Of a stretch of 38,830 bases of DNA, positions 28,164 through 36,931 are shown in pieces. Within the stretch, counting starts at the first letter, position 1. Each line of letters begins with the position of its first letter. The notes under the pieces were generated by a model. The model had not been told where the DNA came from. It searched no databases and saw only the letters and a list, made by a program, of their open reading frames with translations. This DNA comes from Candidatus Woesearchaeota archaeon (lineage in GTDB: Archaea > Nanobdellota > Nanobdellia > Woesearchaeales > BM511): assembly GCA_018221135.1 (NCBI GenBank), contig JAAOYB010000003.1:1-38830 (forward strand). Direction: 5' to 3'. The translations under genes and the position numbers were made by a program.

Positions 28164-28700
28164 ATGGATGTCGTAGATGCTATAAAGAAAAGAACGACGA
28201 TTAGGCGGTTCTTAGACAAAAAAGTCCCAAAAGAATTAATAAAACAAGTAATAGACGCAGCTAGGCTTGCTCCGAGTGGCAACAACGCTCAGCCATGGCA
28301 GTTTTACATAATAGAAAATGATGAGAAGACTAAGCGTATGCTAAAAGCAAACCAAGTCTTCGTGCAAAACTTCTGCTACGACGCACCACTAATAATTCTT
28401 TGCTTAGCAGACCCAAACGTTTACAAAAAAAGTGCTCACGATGACGAAAACGAAAAAAGAGCGCTTAGAGATTTATCTATTAGTAGCGCTTTTATGGTTC
28501 TTCGAGCTCAAGAACTATATCTTAGCAGCGCGTATATAGGGTGGGTGAACCGCCAAAAATTCAAGCAACTATATGAGTTAGACGAAGAATTAATACTTCC
28601 TTACGCCATACTATTTGGCTATACGGACTCAGAGACTACAAGTCACATGAGAAAAAGGTTAAGCGAAGTAGTATTAAACTATGATGAAGTCCTAAAATAA
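28164..28700 (+). CDS. Nitroreductase family protein
   Basis: MDVVDAIKKRTTIRRFLDKKVPKELIKQVIDAARLAPSGNNAQPWQFYII. Confidence 0.9.
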   Translation: MDVVDAIKKRTTIRRFLDKKVPKELIKQVIDAARLAPSGNNAQPWQFYIIENDEKTKRMLKANQVFVQNFCYDAPLIILCLADPNVYKKSAHDDENEKRALRDLSISSAFMVLRAQELYLSSAYIGWVNRQKFKQLYELDEELILPYAILFGYTDSETTSHMRKRLSEVVLNYDEVLK

Positions 28701-28739
28701 ATAATCTTAAATATAAAAAGAATCGAGTTTTTTCTTAAT

Positions 28740-29285
28740 ATGAACGAGCAAGTAAGAACAGATATTCTAAACGTGCTTAACAACGCAGAAAAAATAATAG
28801 AGTCAGAAGACTTCGTCGGCCTAAAAGATTTGTCTAATCACGTCATACACAACGCGAGCATATTCCAAGATAAAGACTCAATAAACATAGCTGTCTTAAT
28901 ATACTCTATAAGCAAGATTTTTGATCGTCACAAACGAGTCGATCAAAATATTATGAAGCTTCTAAAAAAATCTAAGGACTCACTAACAAATAATGATTTA
29001 TCAAAGTATGAGAAGAATATCAAAGCGTTATACGGTGAGGTCTCAAAAACAGATGATAAACTAAAAGTTTACATTGATAAAGTTATAAGCCAAGCACAAA
29101 TAAAAAAAGGAAGCAAGATTTACGAGCATGGTATAAGCTTAGCGCAGTCAGCGCAGATACTTGGGATAAGTCAATGGGAGTTAATGAAATACGTTGGTAA
29201 TACTAGTATCAACGAGGGTTTCGAAGATGATACAAAGATAGAGTCAAAGATTAAGTTTATCAAAAAAATCTTTAATATAAGCTAA
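28740..29285 (+). CDS. Conserved hypothetical alpha-helical protein
   Basis: ORF of 181 aa with C-terminal HGISLAQSAQILGISQWELMKYVGNT (HTH-like); collinear with the PIN-domain gene. Confidence 0.6.
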   Translation: MNEQVRTDILNVLNNAEKIIESEDFVGLKDLSNHVIHNASIFQDKDSINIAVLIYSISKIFDRHKRVDQNIMKLLKKSKDSLTNNDLSKYEKNIKALYGEVSKTDDKLKVYIDKVISQAQIKKGSKIYEHGISLAQSAQILGISQWELMKYVGNTSINEGFEDDTKIESKIKFIKKIFNIS

Positions 29286-29309
29286 AAAAATGGTTGATAG
29301 GTGATTTTT

Positions 29310-29501
29310 ATGAGTGAAGATAAAAATGAAAGGGAATTTTCGATAAAGTTTGTTCTCAAAAAAAATATTCAGACCCAGATGCAGATAAAAAATGTTAGTG
29401 CCCAAGAAGCTATTGGGTTACTTGAGATGGCAAAAGACCAAATAATGGAGAATATTAGGAAAGGAAGACAGAACGTTTTTGATATTAGAGGAAAACCATG
29501 A
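29310..29501 (+). CDS. Small protein paired with PIN-domain protein
   Basis: MSEDKNEREFSIKFVLKKNIQTQMQIKNVSAQEAIGLLEMAKDQIMENIRKG; overlaps the PIN ORF start by 4 nt. Confidence 0.6.
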   Translation: MSEDKNEREFSIKFVLKKNIQTQMQIKNVSAQEAIGLLEMAKDQIMENIRKGRQNVFDIRGKP

Positions 29502-30199
29502 GTGACGCGTTAATATTTGATACCGGCCCGATTATTAGTTTAGCAAATAATAATTTGTTGTTTGTTCTTTCTAATCTTAAAGAAAGTTTCGGAGGAGATT
29601 TTTTTATTACTGACGCGGTCAAAAAAGAAATAATTGATAAGCCTCTTAGCTCAAAGAAATGGAAGTTTGAGGCTTTTCAGATAAAGAAGTTGGTTCGTGA
29701 AGGCATACTAAAAATTTATGATGGGCCAAAAACTCATGATTTAACAACGGAGTTATTAAATTTGGCTAATAAGATCTATTCTGCTCACAATAACCCCATC
29801 CAAATAGTTCATTACGCTGAGATGCAAGTATTGGCTGCTTCTTTGATAACTAGTAGTGATAAAGTAGTAGTTGATGAGAGAACGACTAGGATGCTTGTTG
29901 AGAACCCAAACAAGGTAAAAGAGCGTCTTGAGAGAAAGCTTCATACCAAGATATTTATTGATAAGAAAGCCTTATCTAACTTAGAGGACAAAATTAGGGG
30001 TGTTAAGGTTATTAGGAGCACCGAATTAATAGTTGCGGCGTACGAGTTAGGATTGCTTGATGATTACTTAGCAGAGGACATGCAGAATTCTAATACTGAA
30101 TTATTAGATGCTCTTTTATGGGCACTAAAACTTAACGGTTGCTCGATTAGTGAGAGAGAAATAAGTGCTATTAAGAAAGTTGAAGTTAGAAAAACGTAA
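29498..30199 (+). CDS. PIN-domain protein
   Basis: ALIFDTGPIISLANNN...FFITDAVKKEIIDKP...SSDKVVVDERTTRMLVENP: ordered acidic PIN residues. Confidence 0.7.
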   Translation: MSDALIFDTGPIISLANNNLLFVLSNLKESFGGDFFITDAVKKEIIDKPLSSKKWKFEAFQIKKLVREGILKIYDGPKTHDLTTELLNLANKIYSAHNNPIQIVHYAEMQVLAASLITSSDKVVVDERTTRMLVENPNKVKERLERKLHTKIFIDKKALSNLEDKIRGVKVIRSTELIVAAYELGLLDDYLAEDMQNSNTELLDALLWALKLNGCSISEREISAIKKVEVRKT

Positions 30200-30357
30200 A
30201 AAAAGAGTTTTTTTAGGGGTTGTTTCCTAAATTTTTTTCTCGTCGAAGCAAAAACTTTATATATATGAAGTTCTAGAGAATAAAGTAGTGGGTGATTGAT
30301 CTTTTTAAACACTCATAAAAATATTTATATAAAAATTGATTTGGAGGAATGCAAAAA

Positions 30358-30591
30358 ATGGCTGAAAAAGTTGCAAAAGCAGGAGTTTCAAAAGAAGGAG
30401 GATATCTTTACTATGTTGATAAAGCAGGGGATATCTCAAGAGCAGTAATGGCTCGGGGAGGAAGAAAGAAAGGATCAACTGGCAGCGAGAAAGTCGCAAA
30501 AGTTGGTGTTAAAAAAGAATCTGGATACTTATACTTCGTAGACAAACAAGGAGACGTATCAAGAGCTAAGATGGCTCGAGGAAGAAAATAA
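30358..30591 (+). CDS. Small basic protein made of two tandem about-35-aa repeats
   Basis: EKVAKAGVSKEGGYLYYVDKAGDISRAVMARGGRKKG / EKVAKVGVKKESGYLYFVDKQGDVSRAKMARGRK; GGAGG SD about 11 nt upstream of ATG 30358 (ORF track start 30349). Confidence 0.75.
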   Translation: MAEKVAKAGVSKEGGYLYYVDKAGDISRAVMARGGRKKGSTGSEKVAKVGVKKESGYLYFVDKQGDVSRAKMARGRK

Positions 30592-30621
30592 ATTTCTTCC
30601 TAACACCTTTTTTTCTAATAA

Positions 30622-31224
30622 TTATTTTAATTTCTTTAATAGAATTCTTTCTTTTCTCCAAAGATGCCTAAATATCCTCTCATATGCTTTGACACATTTA
30701 TAAATTTGAACAAAGTAAAACTCTTCTTTTTTCTTAAATTCACTTTTTTGTTTATCGGTTAAAAGATTTTCTTCTAAAGTTTTGATTAATTTGTTTTTCT
30801 TTACTAATTTCATTATCTTTATGAACATAGAGTGTAAATCTTTTAATTCTTCTTTTTTAAGACCTAATTCTTTTCTTGATTTTTTCTCTAAATTTTCTCT
30901 TAGAGCAACCCATTCTCTATGCTCAACATTTTCCCCTAATTTTTTAAAATCATCCCCAAATTCCCTTATTATTTGTAGGTTATCTATTTGTTTTTCATTT
31001 AGGTAACCTTCTATTTCACTAAGCACATCATTAATTTCTCCATTTAATTCATGTAATTTAGTCATATTATCAGGAATTACTTCTTGGTCTAGAACAAATA
31101 CATGGTGAAATAAAGCAGCAAATATATCCTCTAATTCATGCTCTTTTTCAACAAATTGTTTTTCAGTATTAATGAATCCTCGTAGGAGGCTTACTGCAAT
31201 TTTTTCTTCTTCACTTTCTTCCAT
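30622..31224 (-). CDS. Hypothetical alpha-helical protein
   Basis: ORF of 200 aa, charged helical composition, no recognised motif. Confidence 0.5.
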   Translation of the reverse strand: MEESEEEKIAVSLLRGFINTEKQFVEKEHELEDIFAALFHHVFVLDQEVIPDNMTKLHELNGEINDVLSEIEGYLNEKQIDNLQIIREFGDDFKKLGENVEHREWVALRENLEKKSRKELGLKKEELKDLHSMFIKIMKLVKKNKLIKTLEENLLTDKQKSEFKKKEEFYFVQIYKCVKAYERIFRHLWRKERILLKKLK

Positions 31225-31408
31225 AATTCTTCAGTGAATTTACTAATATTTAAGTTTTTTAGATAGTTTTATAAATAAAACGCTGTTTCTTTGAAGTTAT
31301 TCAATCGATGGGCAACACGGTTCAAAAGCTGGGCTTTGTTGTGCTGGAGAAACAATTTTTTTTTTGGTTCTCTTTTTATTTAACTCTTCGATTAGGAGGA
31401 AAATTAAT

Positions 31409-31864
31409 ATGGCAAGAATGCACTCAAGAAAAAGAGGGAAGTCAGGAAGCACTAAACCTAACACTGAGAAAACCCCTAGCTGGGTTACTTATAAGCCAAA
31501 AGAAGTAGAAGTGCTGATATCAAAACTTGCAAAAGATGGGAAACCACCTTCTCAGATAGGCATGTACCTTAGAGACGTCTACGGGATTCCTAGTGTTAAG
31601 TTGTTGACTAAGAGGAGCATAACAAGTATTTTAGAGGAAAAAAAGCTTCAAGGAGAACTTCCAGAAGACTTACTAGCTCTTATTAGAAAAGCAGCGCTTC
31701 TAAAAAAGCACTTAGAAGAAAACCACAAAGACATGACCTCTCTTAGAGGATTGCAACTTACTGAATCAAAGATTTTTAGGCTTGTAAAATATTATAAGAA
31801 CACAGACAAGCTAAGAAGTGATTGGAAGTACGATCCATCAAAGATTAGTTTCTACGCAGAATAA
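31409..31864 (+). CDS. rps15: Ribosomal protein uS15
   Basis: MARMHSRKRGKSGSTKPNTEKTPSWVTYKPKEVEVLISKLAKDGKPPSQIGMYLRDVYGIPSVKLLTKRSI; SD AGGAGGA at 31394-31400. Confidence 0.94.
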   Translation: MARMHSRKRGKSGSTKPNTEKTPSWVTYKPKEVEVLISKLAKDGKPPSQIGMYLRDVYGIPSVKLLTKRSITSILEEKKLQGELPEDLLALIRKAALLKKHLEENHKDMTSLRGLQLTESKIFRLVKYYKNTDKLRSDWKYDPSKISFYAE

Positions 31865-31923
31865 ACAACAAAACTAATTTTTTTCTTAATTTTTATTAAT
31901 GTTTTAGAAGAAAAACCGGGGCT

Positions 31924-32202
31924 TTATTTTTTGTGTAGGAGAGTTCTTATCTTGTCAATGTGTTCAGCGATTTCCTCTCCTTTCTTAGTAAGGGTTAGTA
32001 ATTTTAGCCTGCCTTCTTTCTCAAAATTAACAAGACCTGCTTTTTCCATCTCCTGTAAGATTTTGACGACGTGAGAATACGTGCAATCGATTACTTTAGC
32101 AAGGCTAGAAGCATAGATTTCGTTCTTGCTGTTTTTTAAGCTGACCAGCATCATGGCTGGTTTTTCTCGAAAAAAAACATTGAAAATTGCGTTATTCTCC
32201 AT
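31924..32202 (-). CDS. Winged-helix (MarR-like) transcriptional regulator
   Basis: MLVSLKNSKNEIYASSLAKVIDCTYSHVVKILQEMEKAGLVNFEKEGRLKLLTLTKKGEEIAEHIDKI. Confidence 0.8.
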   Translation of the reverse strand: MENNAIFNVFFREKPAMMLVSLKNSKNEIYASSLAKVIDCTYSHVVKILQEMEKAGLVNFEKEGRLKLLTLTKKGEEIAEHIDKIRTLLHKK

Positions 32203-32364
32203 TAACTAAATCCCCCAACAAAAGGTATAAATAATCATTAAATTTTTATCATTTAAATATTTATCTATTCAAAACCTTATTTTTTAATATAGATTTTCGA
32301 AAATATAGTATCTATTTATAAATTTTTCCTAAGAACCAACCAAAATCATAAGTGATGTGAAATA

Positions 32365-32483
32365 CGCCCCTACCGGGACTTTCGAAGATAACAATTTTGG
32401 TTTTTAATATTTAAATGTATCTTTTTCGAACCCGGGTCTATAGCTCCGCAAGCTACCGTGCTATCCGCCTACACTATAGGAGC
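32365..32483 (-). tRNA. tRNA-Arg (anticodon GCG) with a 46-nt intron in the T-loop (exons 32483-32425 and 32378-32365)
   Basis: Minus strand GCTCCTA acceptor pairs with TAGGGGC; D-arm GTGT/GCAC; anticodon arm GTAGC-TTGCGGA-GCTAT; T-stem CCGGG/CCCGG; BHB at the T-loop; spliced loop TTCGAAT. Confidence 0.85.
32379..32424 (-). other. tRNA intron with bulge-helix-bulge
   Basis: 5' CCGGG-TTCG-[AAA]-AAGATA ... TATCTT-CGAA-[AGT]-CCCGG 3': 4-bp central helix between two 3-nt bulges, cleavage expected after the second bulge nucleotide. Confidence 0.82.
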
Positions 32484-32500
32484 AAAAAACACATCAAAAA

Positions 32501-33340
32501 CTACGTTGTTATGACTTTCTTTAAATAATTATAGTTTTTCTTAACATAACTAATAGGGTTCTTTATAGGCACAGTAATTTTTTTAGAATGACAAACCGCT
32601 TTAGAAATAATATTAGATTCTTTTCCAATAACAAAACCTTCATTTCTTTTTATCTTATTTAGAAACTCATTAGGTGAGACTTCTTCTTTAACATAAGTTA
32701 ATACTCCTCCAAGTTCCCCTAAACTATGACCATCGCTTCCACCAACAATAGGTTTTTTAAGTTCCTCAGATAATTTTAACGCTTTTTGATTATAATGGCT
32801 GAGGTTTTCTCCATTCATAACTTCGATTAAGTCAAATGAGGACAATAATTTTTTGTCAACTATTTTTTTATGAGCGCCATCACAAACACCCATCCAAGCA
32901 ACGCTATGAGGGTGCGCGGCGCATATAACTGCTTTGAAATCCTTAGCGAAATCTAATAAGTCCTTTAAAGGGAGGTTAACTACGAAATTGCTTTTTTTGA
33001 CAGGCAATATTATGTGATTATAAAACGCGGATAACTCGCTAGTATCAAAAAAATATAAAAGAACGTGAATTCCTTCTTTTGTCGATACTTCTATTCCTGG
33101 AATACTAGGCACATCGTCGTATTTTGCTATCTCCAAGGCTCCTTTTATTTCGTTATGGTCAGTTATAGCCACGCCTATTCCTAACTTCCTAGCTTTTCTT
33201 ACTATCTCAGAAATAGTTTTTGAACCATCACTGTATTTTGTGTGATAATGCATATCAAAAGCGGTGTATCTTTTTTCTTTTAATCCCTTGATTTTTCTTG
33301 GATTAATTTTTTGTGTTTTTATCTTTGCTCTGTTTAACAT
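32501..33340 (-). CDS. PHP-domain phosphoesterase
   Basis: FDMHYHTKYSDGSKTISEIVRKARKLGIGVAITDHNEIKGALEIAK, VICAAHPHS, IVGGSDGHSLGELGG. Confidence 0.88.
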   Translation of the reverse strand: MLNRAKIKTQKINPRKIKGLKEKRYTAFDMHYHTKYSDGSKTISEIVRKARKLGIGVAITDHNEIKGALEIAKYDDVPSIPGIEVSTKEGIHVLLYFFDTSELSAFYNHIILPVKKSNFVVNLPLKDLLDFAKDFKAVICAAHPHSVAWMGVCDGAHKKIVDKKLLSSFDLIEVMNGENLSHYNQKALKLSEELKKPIVGGSDGHSLGELGGVLTYVKEEVSPNEFLNKIKRNEGFVIGKESNIISKAVCHSKKITVPIKNPISYVKKNYNYLKKVITT

Positions 33341-33557
33341 CCTTGTATAACCACTAATATTTTATTTTTTTCTTACTCTATAAAAACTTATTGTTTATAC
33401 CTTTAATTCTCTCATATCGGAAAAAAGTTCCACAGGAAACAAAGGGGTTCGTATGCTAGTATACAATAATGTGATATTATTACTATATAAACTTTGCTTA
33501 GCACAAAAAAACCTTAAATAAACCTTATAAATAGCAAATAATCACTTAATAAATAAA

Positions 33558-33902
33558 ATGGAATATAAACAAGTAATCTTAGTTCGCAGTGACTTAAAGC
33601 TTCCTAAAGGCAAAATGAGTGCTCAAGCGGCGCACGCAAGCGTAGAAGCAACACTTAGGGCAGACTCAAAAAAAGTTGCTTCTTGGAGGGCGCAAGGCCA
33701 AAAAAAGGTAGTTCTTAAAGTTGATGATGAAAAAGCTTTGATAAAATTTTTCCAAGAAGCAAAAGACAACAATTTATCTGCCAGTCTCATTACTGACGCA
33801 GGAAAAACAATTATTGCTCCAGGAACAAAGACTTGTGTAGGCATAGGCCCCGACCTAGAAGAAGAAATAGACTCCATAACAGGAGAACTAAAAATGATGT
33901 GA
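33558..33902 (+). CDS. pth2: Peptidyl-tRNA hydrolase Pth2
   Basis: YKQVILVRSDLKLPKGKMSAQAAHASVEA...LITDAGKTIIAPGTKTCVGIGPDLEEEIDSITGELKM. Confidence 0.94.
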   Translation: MEYKQVILVRSDLKLPKGKMSAQAAHASVEATLRADSKKVASWRAQGQKKVVLKVDDEKALIKFFQEAKDNNLSASLITDAGKTIIAPGTKTCVGIGPDLEEEIDSITGELKMM

Positions 33903-33953
33903 TAACATAAAACTTTAAAAATAGCAAGACTTTCTTAAAACAAATTATCTAAG

Positions 33954-35453
33954 ATGACAATAAAAACAACAGAACAAGACCATAACCGCTTAGTTGAAGA
34001 GAGAATAAGAAAACTAAATGATATAAGAGCTTTAGGAATCAATCCTTACCCTTATTCTTATGACAAGAAACACACGGCAAACGAGCTTAACACGAAGTAT
34101 TCAAAGCTAAAAAAAGAAGAAAAAACAAAGAACTCTGTAAGCGTAGCTGGTCGAATCATGCAGTTTAGACGTATGGGACGCGCAAGCTTTGTTCACATAC
34201 AAGACGAAACAGGAAGACTACAAGCTTATTTTAGAGAAGAAGACCTAGGAAAAAAAGAATATAAACTCCTAAAAAAAGTTGATATCGGAGACATAATCGG
34301 CATAAAAGGCACAATATTCAAAACAAAAACTGGGGAAGTAACAGTTTACGCAAAAGAATTCACTCTACTCACAAAAACGATAAGGCCACTCCCAGAAAAA
34401 TATCACGGATTAGTAGACAAAGAACAAAGATACAGAAAAAGATACCTTGACTTAATAATGAACCCAGAAGTTCGAGAAGTCTTTGTTAAAAGAAGCCAAA
34501 TACTAAAAGCGATAAGAGAATTCCTTGACAAAAAAGGATTTTTAGAAGTACAAACACCAATCCTACAACCCCTGTACGGAGGAGGATTCGCAAAGCCATT
34601 CAAGACAAAGATTCACGCGTGGGACATGGATATGTATCTAAGAATAGCATACGAGATATACCTAAAAAAACTCCTCGTTGGAGGATTTGAAAAAATCTAT
34701 GATCTAAGCTCATGTTTTAGAAATGAAGGAAGCGACAAAACACACAACCCCGAGTTTAGCATGATAGAAATCCAATGGGCTTGGGCAGACTACAACGACG
34801 CATTAAAACTAACAGAAGAACTATGGGAGTACGTAGCCAAAAAAGTAAATAGCACAACAAAAATAAAATACGGCAAAACAACCATAGACCTAAAAGCACC
34901 ATGGAAGAAACTAACAGTGAGCCAAGCAATAAAAAAATACGCTGATATCGACGTAGACAAACACGACGACAAAACACTTTTTAAACTAATAGAAAAACAC
35001 AATATCACCTATCAAGGAAAACTAAACAGAGGCCTAGCAATAAGCCTCTTATTTGAAGAACTCTGCGAGGAGAAACTAATACAACCAACCCATATAATAG
35101 ACCACCCAATCGAGATATGCCCACTAGCAAAAGAGCACAGAAAAAATCCTCTTTTAGCTGAGCGAGTCGAACCATTTATTAATGGTTGGGAAGTAGCAAA
35201 TATTTACTCAGAACTAAACGATCCAAAAAAACAAAAAGAAACATTCCAAGACCAAATCAAGCAAAGAGCAGCAGGAGACGAAGAAGCTCACCCAATGGAT
35301 GAAGACTACATAGAAGCACTAGAATACGGCTTACCCCCAAACGCGGGCATAGGAATCGGTGTTGATAGAATGATAATGCTCTTAACAGGGTCTGAATCAA
35401 TAAGAGACATAATACTCTTTCCTACGATGAAACCAATACCAAAAAATGAATAA
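33954..35453 (+). CDS. lysS: Lysyl-tRNA synthetase, class II
   Basis: VAGRIMQFRRMGRASFVHIQDETGRLQ, FLEVQTPILQPLYGGGFAKPF, RNEGSDKTHNPEFSMIE, GIGIGVDRMIMLLTG. Confidence 0.94.
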   Translation: MTIKTTEQDHNRLVEERIRKLNDIRALGINPYPYSYDKKHTANELNTKYSKLKKEEKTKNSVSVAGRIMQFRRMGRASFVHIQDETGRLQAYFREEDLGKKEYKLLKKVDIGDIIGIKGTIFKTKTGEVTVYAKEFTLLTKTIRPLPEKYHGLVDKEQRYRKRYLDLIMNPEVREVFVKRSQILKAIREFLDKKGFLEVQTPILQPLYGGGFAKPFKTKIHAWDMDMYLRIAYEIYLKKLLVGGFEKIYDLSSCFRNEGSDKTHNPEFSMIEIQWAWADYNDALKLTEELWEYVAKKVNSTTKIKYGKTTIDLKAPWKKLTVSQAIKKYADIDVDKHDDKTLFKLIEKHNITYQGKLNRGLAISLLFEELCEEKLIQPTHIIDHPIEICPLAKEHRKNPLLAERVEPFINGWEVANIYSELNDPKKQKETFQDQIKQRAAGDEEAHPMDEDYIEALEYGLPPNAGIGIGVDRMIMLLTGSESIRDIILFPTMKPIPKNE

Positions 35454-35463
35454 AGAAAATAAG

Positions 35464-35823
35464 ATGAGCGAAGCAAAAATTGTTTTAGGACTATACGAAA
35501 ACATCAAAATACTAGATAATAAAGAGAGTAGCGAAAGCAAAGAATACTTCTCAAGAATAGACACCGGAGCCACTAAGAGCAGCTTAGACTTAGTACTAGC
35601 AGCAAAACACAACCTAGGACCTATTCTCAGAACGAAATACGTAAAGAGCGCGCACGGAAACAAACTACGACCAATAATAGAAGTTGAGATACTAATCGCA
35701 GGCAAAAAAATAAAAGGAGACTTCACCTTATCTGATAGAAGCCACATGAAATACCCAATACTCATAGGACAAAACATACTAAGACAAGGATTCATAATCG
35801 ATCCGAACTTCGAGCGAAAATAA
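35464..35823 (+). CDS. RimB-like retropepsin-fold protease (COG4067/PF05618-type)
   Basis: SRIDTGATKSSLDLVLA (DTGA aspartyl motif), HGNKLRPIIEVEILIAGKKIKGDFTLSDRSHMKYPILIGQNILRQGFIIDP; immediately upstream of rimK. Confidence 0.82.
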   Translation: MSEAKIVLGLYENIKILDNKESSESKEYFSRIDTGATKSSLDLVLAAKHNLGPILRTKYVKSAHGNKLRPIIEVEILIAGKKIKGDFTLSDRSHMKYPILIGQNILRQGFIIDPNFERK

Positions 35824-35824
35824 A

Positions 35825-36916
35825 ATGAAAGCGGCAATGATTAGTTTAGGCAGTAAAAGCTCAAAATGGACGGCGGAAGCTATGAGGAAATACTTCGAAA
35901 TAGTAGATGAGATAAACCTAAAAAAAGTCGAAGTAAACATAGGAAGCAAAGAAGACAAGATATTAGTAGAAGGCAAACCAATAGGGAAATATGATTGTGT
36001 TTACGTTAAAGGAAGCTATAAATACGCGGGGCTTCTAAGAGCGATAGTAACAGAGCTTGATGATTCTACTTATTCTCCTTTTGAGCCCAGAAGTTTTACA
36101 TTAGTGCATAATAAGTTATTAACACAACTCCAATTAGAAAAAGAAAACATTCCGATGCCTAAGACTTACGTAGCAGCCACTACGGACGCGGCAAAAAAGA
36201 TTCTTGAAAAAATAAATTATCCAATAATTATGAAGTTGCCCTCAGGGACTCAAGGAAAAGGAGTCATGGTAGCTGATAGCTACGCAGCGGCTGCTAGCAT
36301 GCTTGACACGCTTGAGAGCTTAAACCAACCTTTTATTTTACAAGAATACATCGAGACTGACAGCGAAGACGTAAGGCTTTTTGTAGTGGGAGAAAAAGTG
36401 GTTGCTTGTATGAAAAGAAAATCGTTAACAGAAGAAGTCAGAAGTAATATTCACGCTGGAGGAGTCGGCGAAGCATACGAAGCGGATACGAACACAAAAA
36501 AAATTGCTATTAGAACAGCTAAGCTTTTAGGAGCAGAGGTTTGCGGTGTTGACATTCTTGAAAGCATCAAAGGACCACTAGTTATAGAAGCGAATCTAAG
36601 CCCGGGACTTCAAGGAATAATGGATGTTACAAATATAAACGTAGCGGACAAGATCGCTAAGTACTTATACGAGAAGACTCTTAGTTTTAAAGAACAAAGC
36701 GGAAACGGAAAAAAACGAGAACTACTAAAAGATTTAGGGATAAACCAAGCAGAGAAAAACGGCGATCAAAGCATTATATCAACACTCGATTTTAGAGGGG
36801 GAAGAATATTACTTCCTGAATTAATAACTAATTTTTCTAAGTTTAAAGAAGGAGAAGAATACGTTATCGAAGCAAGCGAAGGAAAACTTGTCATAAAGAA
36901 ACTTAACATAAAATAA
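35825..36916 (+). CDS. rimK: RimK-family ATP-grasp ligase with apparent C-terminal AbrB-like domain
   Basis: HNKLLTQLQLEKENIPMPKTYVA, PIIMKLPSGTQGKGVMVADS, FILQEYIE, VIEANLSPGLQGI; C-terminus STLDFRGGRILLPELITNFSKFKEGEEYVIEASEGKLVIKKL. Confidence 0.87.
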   Translation: MKAAMISLGSKSSKWTAEAMRKYFEIVDEINLKKVEVNIGSKEDKILVEGKPIGKYDCVYVKGSYKYAGLLRAIVTELDDSTYSPFEPRSFTLVHNKLLTQLQLEKENIPMPKTYVAATTDAAKKILEKINYPIIMKLPSGTQGKGVMVADSYAAAASMLDTLESLNQPFILQEYIETDSEDVRLFVVGEKVVACMKRKSLTEEVRSNIHAGGVGEAYEADTNTKKIAIRTAKLLGAEVCGVDILESIKGPLVIEANLSPGLQGIMDVTNINVADKIAKYLYEKTLSFKEQSGNGKKRELLKDLGINQAEKNGDQSIISTLDFRGGRILLPELITNFSKFKEGEEYVIEASEGKLVIKKLNIK

Positions 36917-36931
36917 ACCAAATTTTTTTTT

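Noticed and set aside
31308-31508. 66-aa ORF overlapping the rps15 start as a real protein
   Set aside because: Overlaps a universally conserved ribosomal protein in another frame and resembles no known protein; retained only as a possible uORF.
33410-33530. Short palindromic segments (GTATGCTAGTATAC, AATAAT/ATTATT) between PHP and pth2 genes
   Set aside because: Short, AT-only or imperfect; expected by chance at this composition, and the GGTTCG there lacks any tRNA context.
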